Assembly (NCBI RefSeq): GCF_026151205.1 | Contig: NC_087073.1 | Span: forward strand, 6,841,001-6,905,000 | Origin: Bolinopsis microptera | Lineage: Eukaryota > Ctenophora > Tentaculata > Lobata > Bolinopsidae | Direction: 5' to 3' | Length of the DNA: 64,000 nt | Shown here: in pieces, positions 1 to 10,500 of the stretch | Layout: the number at the start of each line of letters is the position of its first letter | How positions within the stretch are numbered: the stretch's first letter is position 1 | Position numbers and translations under genes: made by a program | The notes under the pieces: model-generated | The model's database searches: none | Seen by the model: only the letters and a program-made list of their open reading frames with translations | Told to the model about the DNA's origin: nothing

Positions 1-1930
1 TTAACAAATTATTGATGATTCATTTGTCAGCTTGGGATGAATAAATTTGATTGTTGAAACCACGCAACAATCAACAATGTTCATTTCATCGGACTGTCAG
101 TTGTTACTAATAAGCCCTACAAGTTATACTTATAGGGCTTAATAATAACAACTAACAGTAACAGGTTGCATGTCCATCGGATCGTACATCTGCATGGAGT
201 TCTTACATGTTTTCTTGTGAAAATCGTATGCTAAAGGATCTAGAATACTAAATTTTATAATGTCAAATATGTTGTCAAATTCTTTATTCAAAAATTCAAG
301 ATCAGCCTATTAAAAGTTAACGAAAACGCCTTCTTATCATCGTTTTTAGTTACCTACCGCACGGAAGAACAGGTTAAGAATTAAAAAACCTACCTGCACA
401 AGTTACAGAGGTTAATACCAGCCCCTTCTACTTGGATACCAACCAGTTAGAGCTACAGATAACCAGGGTCAACGTGTTGTCAGCTCCAGCTCAAGTTGGT
501 TACTAACAGCACGGTGTTAGTGAGAGCACGTTGTTACTAAGTTAAAGTATGCAGAACCAATAATACTAATAGTCAGATACCCTCCCCAGAATTTTACCGA
601 GCTGATGACAGCTGTTGACAGGTATTCCCTTACTCGCTAGGGAGTCCGAGTAGGAAAATAACATTTACAAAGTGCAGGGCTCGGTCGATTATAACTATAT
701 TTCAAAAAGCTCCTGTTATGAGCTTAATTGTGTGTCCTCAAGCTCACTGCGCGGCGAGTTATAGTTTACCTGGTGTAAGTCAGCTGAACTTTGGGTGAAT
801 TTCTGTTCCCTAGTAGTAATTGGATTCGAGAATATTTGACAGTTTAAAGCGCAAGTTGCCGCCCGGACGTGCTCCCTTTTTAGCTCCTTAATACAATATA
901 CTTCTTTCTGATCTTGGATCTTGCAGATCACTTACAAAAGTAAGTGAACGTTTTCTTTCGCATTCCAGGAGGACAATGTCCTTAATTTCATTGCATATGT
1001 CAAGTTAAAAGGATACCTTCAGCACGCCTAAGGCAGCTAGGAATAAGATGTTCAGGTTGCAGGCGGTCGTGTGATTCTACATTAAGCTACAGTACCCAAC
1101 CCTGCAGTTACTGTTAGGGAACATCAGAACCACACTTTGACATGATCAAGGTACACATTATGTTAGGATTGTCACTAGTCACTTTCGCATTCGGTATATT
1201 TGTGCAGCAGCAGGTGTCTATTATACAAATTGCAGCAAAACCAACCTTTTGTTTGCAAAACATATTCCTAAATTGTACCAATGCCATGCACTCCTTTATT
1301 ATAGCCGGCCAGACCTCAATACTCTATTGTTGCTAACATTAGTATACTGATAACTTGCCTGTAGTTTAAAGTGAACACTGAATTGTACGATAAGTTTAGC
1401 ACGACATCCTGGTGTAAGAACCACAAATACCCAATCCTGGTCATTGGTTCTCATGCTCATATCTGCTATTGTTCCAATATTCCTTTGTCATTTCAGCCCT
1501 GAAGAATAGACATGGAGGAGCTACAAATAGCCACTTGAAGTGATGCTAGTCCACTGGTGATATTTTCAGACACTTCTTATGTAACGGGCACTAATTTCAT
1601 TGTTTTGCCTTCCAATATTCAGTGCAGTTACAGTTATCCGGCTATAACATTCCATTGGAACCTTCATACACACTTATACAGTACACAGGGTCAGGATACA
1701 TATCACATATCCCATAATTTATCATATCTAACCAAAATCGAATCAACCATAGCCGAAATAGTGCAGGGTTTAGGTATCGTACGTGATGGTCGATGGACCA
1801 TGGTATATGTTTGCTTTGACTCTTATAATTTCCGAGGACTGTACGTATACACCCTGGCCAGATAAGTTGCTGTAATCATGAGTTGGATGAAGCATACTGG
1901 TAGTTATAGTAGTCACGTGACTCAGCTCAC
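1..1930. other. Non-coding stretch
   Basis: No open frame here resembles a protein family, and short frames are AT-rich without codon structure. Nothing RNA-like was recognised. It runs up to the 23-bp minisatellite. Confidence 0.6.
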
Positions 1931-2670
1931 GTCACATGTGGGACAGTATCTCTGTCACATGTGGGACAATATCTCTGTCACATGTGGGACAGTATCTCTG
2001 TCACATGTGGGACAATATCTCTGTCACATGTGGGACAGTATCTCTGTCACATGTGGGACAATATCTCTGTCACATGTGGGACAATATCTCTGTCACATGT
2101 GGGACAATATCTCTGTCACATGTGGGACAGTATCTCTGTCACATGTGGGACAGTATCTCTGTCACATGTGGGACAGTATCTCTGTCACATGTGGGACAAT
2201 ATCTCTGTCACATGTGGGACAGTATCTCTGTCACATGTGGGACAGTATCTCGGTCACATGTGGGACAGTATCTCTGTCACATGTGGGACAGTATCTCGGT
2301 CACATGTGGGACAGTATCTCTGTCACATGTGGGACAGTATCTCTGACACATGTGGGACAGTATCTCTGTCACATGTGGGACAATATCTCTGTCACATGTG
2401 GGACAATATCTCTGTCACATGTGGGACAATATCTCTGTCACATGTGGGACAATATCTCTGTCACATGTGGGACAATATCTCTGTCACATGTGGGACAATA
2501 TCTCTGTCACATGTGGGACAATATCTCTGTCACATGTGGGACAATATCTCTGTCACATGTGGGACAATATCTCTGTCACATGTGGGACAATATCTCTGTC
2601 ACATGTGGGACAATATCTCTGTCACATGTGGGACAGTCAGTATATCGGTCACATGTGGGACAATATCCCG
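1931..2670. repeat. 23-bp minisatellite, about 32 copies
   Basis: The unit GTCACATGTGGGACARTATCTCT repeats every 23 bp: 30 regular copies from 1931 to 2620, then a 27-bp variant and a degenerate copy. Position 16 is G or A. The first 19 copies mix both types, while copies 20-30 (2368-2620) are all A-type, suggesting recent expansion of one variant. Each unit contains the palindrome CACATGTG. The unit has no stop in any forward frame, so long forward frames in all three phases are artefacts and not genes. Confidence 0.95.
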
Positions 2671-4523
2671 GTCAAAGCTGAAAGTAAAAGTAGCTACAGA
2701 CTAAAGCAGTCACTGCAAGTTGCACTTACACAATATCATGTAGTTCCGAGTTCGAATACATAATTTTAAGAATATAATGTAGTTCGACTGCAGCCTTGCC
2801 TACTTCTACTTTTGTTTTGTATTGGTCATGAGTAAATTTGTAACCTGTAAATGACATAAAAGCAACACTATTTTCAGTTCTGTTATTTTTTTACATTGTT
2901 TAAAGTTATTTTTATTGTGATCTAGTTTCAATTACGATAACCAACAATTTTCCTAGTTTTACAGCCATCCCTATTCCCTACATCTTTAACTTTATTTATT
3001 ATGTATATATCAGATCGGAAAAATTCTCGACATTATCAGTATCAATATCTGCACATATCACGTAGAGTCCGATAAGGTACATAATAAATGTAATAATTGT
3101 ATAATAATTATATAAAGTTGCAAATGCACCAAGGAGTGACTGAGCATATTACCATAATGGTCTTACTCTAGCTTACTGTTAGTTCACTTGTCCGATGTAA
3201 TTGCTGTGGCCCGGCCGGCACCCCATCACTTCTGTGCCACAGCTCACAGCTCACAGGAGTGACACGGCAGTGAGCAGCGACATCAGCCAAGTAATCTATA
3301 AATTAGCATAATATTTTGGCAAATTGCCAAACACGCACATTCACCATAATATAAGAAACTAAATACTTTTTACGGCAGTCGGCAGATCCAGATGGAATTG
3401 CTTAGCTACGATTTTGTGTAATTCTGGACGTGTTTTAGTTTTATTATTTATAGTTATCTCTTTTTCAATAACGAGAGAGTTACTGTTATAGTGTTAATTT
3501 TCCAGGCCAAAGGAACGGAAACATTGCACATTTCCATGAATACGTAGTGTATTTTTTAATGTTTATTTTGGGTTACAATTACATTGGATCGTCCAAAAGC
3601 GAAAGTGCATATCGCTTCCTCTCGCATGTTATAGTTGTTGCAGTATTAATAAATTAGTGGTTGTCCGGCTTATTTTCTCGTGTTTGAGTTGCTCAGGGTA
3701 CCCTGTGATCACGATACATCGAAATGGTTATTGGTTTCAAACATCTGTATTACTACTACTAGTAGTAGTTACTACATCTGTATATATTAATTCAACCAGC
3801 TATAGTTTGCGCTCATTTTCTTCGTTGATTGATTAAAATTATGTAACAACCAGTCCAGATATCAAAAATTTTACACAATTCTCAAAATTTCAAATATTGT
3901 GCTGCAACAATCAACATCCTGATATGAGTGATAACTATGGAGAATGTTTCTGCCAGAACTGGTTTGGAAATTGGCTCCCAAATGTTTTGTTGAGCCTTGA
4001 TCTAAAATCTTATCACCCTTATCAATAGTGCAAAGACAATTAAATACGATTCTATATTGACTCTGAAAATTTCATACAAAATATTAAGGAATGGAAAAGT
4101 AATTACGAATTGAACGAATTTTGTTATAGATATTTAAGACCGTTTCAATGTTTCGTGAACACCCTGATCTGTACTTGTAGTACCTGTATAGTACAGTGTA
4201 CAGTGTACTTGTAGTACTAGCAAATTACTTTTCGAGTAATCTATACAATTCGTGGATCACGCCGGTCAGGTCACAAGTTAACCTCTAAGGAAATATACGC
4301 TAGATTTTTTAATAGCGATAGATTTGTTTAATAGCGATGCCGATACTGATAATAAGCACTTGTCTTAATCGAAAATATTAATTTGATATCTTCTTATAGC
4401 ATGTTACAGGTGGCTTGAATTTATTAATATTGACGATAGAACATTTTAATCAAGACGATAGATGATTCTTTTTTTTCTAAATATACAACTATATTTCTAG
4501 CTCAAGAAATTCAGAAATCCGAG
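2671..4523. other. Non-coding stretch upstream of the NUDT9-like gene
   Basis: AT-rich, with no supported gene. Small curiosities are an 18-bp perfect palindrome of ACT/AGT triplets near 3752-3769 and two GTACTTGTAGTAC-like repeats near 4170-4215. An acceptor-like TTTCTAG sits at about 4500, 23 nt before the proposed start of the next gene. Confidence 0.5.
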
Positions 4524-6277
4524 ATGAAAGATACAAAAAGTATGATCTATCCCAGTTCAATGGTAAGATTGATATTTTCTAATATTTGCTTTGTTTATTC
4601 TAACAATCGTTATGAAGTTCTTTATTATTTCCCGCACTTGCTAATGCTTAATAACAAAAACAACAAAATCACATGATCGTACTGACCCCCATATTCCGAC
4701 AGCTGTGTTTTGCACCAAAAGAAGCGAAGAGGAAAAAGAAAGCAGGTCCAGCCCATCTGCAGTGTATTAACGTGAGGTATGATGGTTACGGGCCCGACAG
4801 AACTCACGTGCCTCTCCAGAGGATATCCTGGATAAAATCCTTCCCTAGATACATGCCTAGCCAGGTACGTAAGAAACGTGTTTAACAGTAGTAGATCATT
4901 CAAAACATTCTCCTCAGCTCAGACACCCAGGACTCTTTAAAATAATTAATTTCTAACGACTGCTACCCCCTCAGTACACATCAGAAGACGTCTTATCAAA
5001 GCCTCAGTGGGCTGATCCCCCGATGGACTCCCCTAAAGTACGTGTCCCAGCTTATAACCAATTAGATGGCCCTGTGGATAGGAGGTCTCACCATGGAAAC
5101 TATAAACTAGACGAGGGTGTACCTAGAAACCCTAGAGGAAGAACCGGCATGATAGGTAAACTCTTATTTTATAGCTCTGCGAAAAGTGAATCTATCGTTA
5201 TAAATATAATGACACAATATTATCTGTTGATTTGATGAAGGCGCGTATTCTATTTCTATATTCCAACCTGACACCATCACTCTACAGGTAGAGGAGTGTT
5301 AGGAAGATGGGGACCAAACCACACAGCCACCCCAATAATCACCAGATGGGCCCGGGACAAGACTGGTGCCCTGAGAGAAGTGGAGGGGAAGAGGGTTCTG
5401 GAGACAGTTGCCGTCAGATCACGGACTGGCTGGGCTCTGCCTTGTGAACTTGTAGTTCCTGAAGACAAGTCAGTGTTTTCTCTGTAAATATTCCAATAAA
5501 TATATCGAGTAATTCCCTTTCTAAAGACACCTAGTCTGGTTTTCTCTCACTAATGATCTTACACAATTAAAGGATGAGCACATATTATGGACCGAAAGTG
5601 CTCACTTTCGGTTAAGACTGCAGATTTGCAGTATTTCTCGGTTATAATTATATCACAGTAGAGTCACTAATACCAGAGAAGATGAATAGGAAAATAATGT
5701 ACAGATAATTCTTAGTTTACCAAATAATACAGATTAGGGCGGACCACTTAAACTTTTGGTATTTCAGATTGGGTTTCGGTACAAGGAGAGCGTTTTTAAC
5801 GGAACTTGTCCGGAACAAGACAAGAACAGCTGCTGAGGATGCTAGCAAGTCACTGTCACAGTTGTTTGCGGAGGGAACTGTCATTTACAGGGTCAGTACA
5901 CTTTCAATGCAGTTTTAGAGATAATTAGTGGATTATGGCACATGATTATATTGTGGTATTTAATAACTTAACAATATAATCAATGATAATGTTACGTGAT
6001 TATACAAGAGAAATGTAAATATAAGACTATACATAGCATTTCCCACAAATAATTAACGCTTTCACCACAGGGTTATGTTGACGACGCCAAAAACACGGAC
6101 AATGCCTGGCTAGAGACAGTTTCAGTCAACTTCCACGACAACTCCGGAACAAAGTTCGGCTCCTTCAGACTGGCGGAGGACTTCACCTGGGTGGAAGCTC
6201 ACTTCTCTCTGAATGTGTTCGCTCAACACAAAGAATGGTTGAGGGAGGTTGTGGAGTTACACCGGGCTCACTGGTGA
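4524..6277 (+). CDS. NUDT9: NUDT9-like ADP-ribose pyrophosphatase family protein with degenerate Nudix box
   Basis: Six exons (4524-4562, 4703-4864, 4975-5155, 5288-5468, 5768-5891, 6071-6277) join in frame with GT-AG introns to give 297 aa. The start is the first in-frame ATG in the first exon and is tentative. Family landmarks in order are KPQWADP, a PRNPRGRTG segment, then GVLGRWGPNHTATPIITRW, and near the C-terminus GYVDDAKNTDNAWLE; these match the NUDT9 / TRPM2 NUDT9-homology fold, which binds or hydrolyses ADP-ribose. The Nudix box itself is eroded. The GGMVDPGE segment known from NUDT9 reads CELVVPED, and the REFGEE helix reads RRAFLTE, losing metal-binding glutamates. Hydrolysis is therefore doubtful (inference) while the fold looks kept. 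A mitochondrial leader is not visible. Confidence 0.88.
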
Positions 6278-6366
6278 GATACCACTTCTGGCTCACTGCC
6301 AAGAGATGTATAGCACTAGATAATATCTAGTATATACATCTTGGCAGTGAGCCAAGTAATAGTATC
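6278..6366. repeat. Long hairpin immediately after the NUDT9-like stop codon
   Basis: Arms 6289-6312 and 6331-6354 are inverted copies (TGGCTCACTGCCAAGA against TCTTGGCAGTGAGCCA) with a 2-nt insertion, around a loop that holds a second palindrome, CTAGATAATATCTAG. Pairing extends outwards imperfectly to GATACC / GTATC. It begins within 12 nt of the stop, so it would lie in the 3'UTR. It could be a small foldback element or an RNA structure. Confidence 0.8.
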
Positions 6367-7507
6367 TAGTATATACCCCTTCTAACTGTGATGAAACGAA
6401 CTGCGGAGATACCGATACTCGACAACATTCCTGTTGTGTTGCTAGTAAAAGTGTGATCATTACTACACGAGGTTAACTCTCAAGTCTGAGCAGCAATTTT
6501 GCTTTTGACTGCAGGGACTAGAAATTATGACTTAATCTATTTCTGGGGCGGAGTTTAAGGACGAGTGTTAACTGCCGGATCACTATGGAACTCAAAAGAA
6601 TAGCTGCATTGCCCACTTTTGCCTGAGCATTCGATGTAAATGAAAAATGTCATGTGCCATTTAGGCTGAAGGATGTTATTATTTTGTTGGCAGAGAGAAA
6701 GCACCGAACAATGCGAGTAATCAGCGTTCAGCCGGTTCAGCGATGGATAATTTACATCCTGAGCATTCCACAAATCATAGCAGCTCATAACTTATTTGAC
6801 GAACTGAGTAGCAATTAGAGTCCAAAAGAAGCCCTCATAGATATCAAGTTAAACTTAATGTAGTACTGAATATGAACTGGACACTAACTGTACATGTCAG
6901 ATACCCATTCATTTGACGAACCCAGTAGCGATCTATATCATGTATACTTCATGGTAATAAACATGCAAACACCTTAACAGTTAACATGCTAAACATTATT
7001 TATTATGTTTCATTTAAAGTTATATTAGGTTTAACTAGTTTTTGATTTCGATAATATGTTGTTTGTTAATAAATACTGTTTATTTTCTATTCTACAAAGT
7101 TTTGATACGAACTAAATGATAAATAATACAGGAAATTCAAAAGCTTGCAATCGAAAGTTGTTGTTTTTCTTTTAATCATGGATCAAAGTAAAACGTAAAT
7201 AATTTAGATGCTACTATGATAAACCGACAGTTTATCCGCAGAATTACCAGGAGTGTATAACATAAAACTTCATCACATACATGATCACAAAATAAAAATC
7301 ACCCGGTAAATCAAATTTCACTGGACGTGTCACATATTATCATTCACTCTCTTGCATGGAGTAGATTTAATGAATGAAAAATATTTAAAAAAATCAAATA
7401 ACAACCTAGACCATCAAATAAAGTTTGTTAAAACATCTGCTATTTCAATCAGTGACAAACTTATCATCAAAGATCCCTGAGATGACAGAATAAATATAAA
7501 ACTGATC
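6367..7507. other. Intergenic, convergent gene ends
   Basis: AT-rich spacer between the NUDT9-like gene (+) and the SON-like gene (-), which converge here. No supported ORF or RNA gene was seen. Confidence 0.5.
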
Positions 7508-10500
7508 TCAGCGAGGAGGTGGGGGTCTCATGTGACCAGTGATCTTGGTTGCCATAGCGATCATCTGTTGGATGTTACCTTGAATAGGTTTAGCTCCTGG
7601 TATCATTGGAGGGGTAGAGGCGCTAGATCGGGGTAAAGGTGGTCTGGCTGGTTGATAAGGTTGCGGTGGGCCACCTAGTCGAGGCGGGGGCGGGCCACCC
7701 ATTCGAGGTGGGGGAGGGCCACCCATTCGAGGTGGGGGAGGGCCACCCATTCGAGGTGGGGGAGGGCCACCCATTCGAGGTGGGGGAGGGCCACCCATTC
7801 GAGGTGGAGGAGGGCCGCCTAGTCGAGGCGGGGGAGGGCCACTCATTCGAGGAGGAGGGCCGCCTAGTCGAGACGGCGGGCCACCCATTCGAGGTGGGGC
7901 TGGAGGTGAACCTCGGGGTCGGGATGGAGAAGGGCCCCCAAACCGAGATGGAGGTGGACCTCTAGGTCGAGGTTGTCTGATAGGAAGTCTGTGTTCTGAA
8001 ACTGCCATTAGAGGCTCTCTCCGGACAGGAGGTCTGTTTGACAAGTTCTCAGCAGCTATCCTCTGAGAGGAGATGAGACTAGCAATGGATGCCTGATGTG
8101 AGGTCCCTGTATTAGAACAAGGTGTTTGTTGAGGTCTGTGGTGAGCGGCCCCCCCATGTTGGGCGGGTGGTCTGAGGTGAGGTATCCCCGGGGGCAAGCT
8201 TGGTCGAGCAGCAGCATGTTGAACTGCATTTTCCTGAGCCAAGGCGGCCGATACGTTCTGAAATTATAATTTATATCATTTTAAAGGTATCCAATCACCT
8301 TGAGAGGCTACTATATTACAGCAATTTTTTGTATCATAAATTTAAAAATCATTAAAATATCTACAACTAATAAATCTCTCCTTAACCTTGACATCGATAT
8401 AAACTTTGTTTGGGTCGTTGAAGTTGGCGTTGTACTTGGCGTTCTGACCAGGGGTGGTGGTCTTGAAGAGGATGGACATGACAGTTGATGTGGGAGCTTC
8501 CTCTGGACACGTCTGATTGTACTTGTCCGCTTCTATCGCTAAAATCTGCGAAGTTGTTACAAAATAATTAGACTTGCAGTCAAAATTATGCTGCCGAAAT
8601 GATACAGCCGGTGGCTCTCCGTTCCCTTATATAGCCCTTCAGCATAATCTTTATCAATTATACTTTATCTATCGTGATATATGCCAGAACGAAGTGAACA
8701 TCTGATAGTCCTCAGGTAAATTGTGATTGCGAGTGGTCTGCATTATTCAACAAAAAACAACAAACCGCACCTTTTTTAAAGCCCATAGAGCAGCTCTTCC
8801 TTTAGATTCCTTCTTGCTTGGTGCCACGGAAGGAGGAATGAACTGACCCCAGGCTGTTTTAGCAGTTATCTGGTGGACTCCAGTGGAGGGGTGGTCTATG
8901 TACTCCGGACAAGGTCTCCCTATGTGCTGGTGTATCTCCCCTAGTCCAGATACTGCATGCTTACCTGTCACGTGGTGGGCTCAGTTATGTGCGTTGTAAA
9001 GATACTTCTTATGCTTTACTTTGAACCACTTAAAGATTGGAGATACTTTATACGTAGTTCATGACTGATCTTGTTAGAGAGAAACAGAAAGAGAAAGGGG
9101 TATCGAGACTTACCATTCACAATCTTGAGCACCCAGTTACAGCCCACAACATTCGCTCCTCTTTCTGCTGCTGGGTTTTTCTTTATAACCTCTTGTCCCG
9201 TCATCAATCCTGGGAAACGTAAAATTACTACGACGTATTTTAGAGTAGTCTTACTTAAATGAGAAATAAGATATGTCAAACAAATTCGATGAAAGTTACG
9301 ATATTTAACTTTATTTATAATAAATATAATATGCTAATATAATACCAGTCAAACAGTGTGTCAGTGTCAAAGGAACACATTTCTGCCGCCAATATAAAAT
9401 ACTTACTGTCCTCGGCATTGCAATTGGGAAGCTTCTTTACACCTCATCGACTTGGAGCACGAACAGCTGGCCACAACTGATACCTTTTGATAACTGATAT
9501 CATTCGTCATAATTTTCGACAAAATTTGGCACAAAAAACCAAATTTTGTCGAAAATTCGGAATGTAAAAATTGTGTTTCGATGGAAGATCATGATAATAT
9601 GATACCAACTTATTAGGGGTGAGTTATCAGAAGGTATGAGTTACGGTCAGTGTTTAACTTACAATGAAGGGAGTCGGGATTCATGTTGCTTACATGAGGA
9701 GTCTATGTTATACCTACTAAAATTAACCAAATAACCAATTTAGAATTAGCAGCTGAGATTGGACACTTTTTATTGCAATCTTAGCTGCTAATCGTAATTC
9801 CTTCTTTAAATTTTATATGTTTTTAGCCCTTATGGAAGATGTACTTTCCCCATTTGCATCCTAACCGTAGATCGATAATCGATATGTATTGGATAATCTA
9901 AAATTCTTTAAGTATAGTCGAACTGTGAATATGTCTGTAATAAGGGTTTGAGCAACCCTTTAGCTTTGCAGTTTGCATACAATCGAAATTGGTAAACTCT
10001 ATACAGGCGTTTCAATTATCATTGAATTTGTCAGTGCTCGGAAAGGGCCTAATCGAAGTGACCGGTTTTAAAACCTTTTTTTTACTGACTAATCTAAAAC
10101 GCCAATCTTTAAAAACTCAGGAAAAAATATTGTACTGTAGTAATGGGGGTGGGTGGGCGAGGCTGAAGCTGAGCCGCCAACATCAGGTACCTGAACAAGT
10201 TAAAGAAGTTAAGGTTGATTGACCTCAGCATTGTTGGAGCCAAATAAACTTGCTGCACCAACAAATTGAGATCAATCAACATCAACCTTTTGGAAAATGT
10301 AAAACATTCAAAGGGAGATAATATAATTACAGAAACCTTTGCGGTCGGTTTTCACAGCCAGTTGAAGAGGGTTCACATCACCGGTACCCTCTTTTCCCAG
10401 ACCCTGTCCCGAACTCCAGCCCATCTTCATCATCATCGCAATCCCCGGACTCTCTGTTAACGGAGCAAGGTTCATGAACATGTCCTGGAATTTGAAGTAT

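Noticed and set aside
1931-2670. Possible CRISPR array
   Set aside because: The repeat units are directly contiguous with no unique spacers, and the genome is eukaryotic; the same holds for the arrays at 10.6, 16.9, 21.1 and 39.5 kb.
1878-2763. Three overlapping long forward ORFs rich in SHVGQYLCHMWD-type peptides
   Set aside because: They are the three phases of a 23-bp repeat that lacks stop codons, with no other coding evidence.
4625-4903. Minus-strand ORF over a NUDT9-like exon
   Set aside because: The plus strand has conserved NUDT9 sequence and phased introns; the minus frame has none.
7639-7965. Antisense ORF of GEGHPFEV repeats
   Set aside because: Opposite strand of the proline-rich coding repeat of the SON-like gene.
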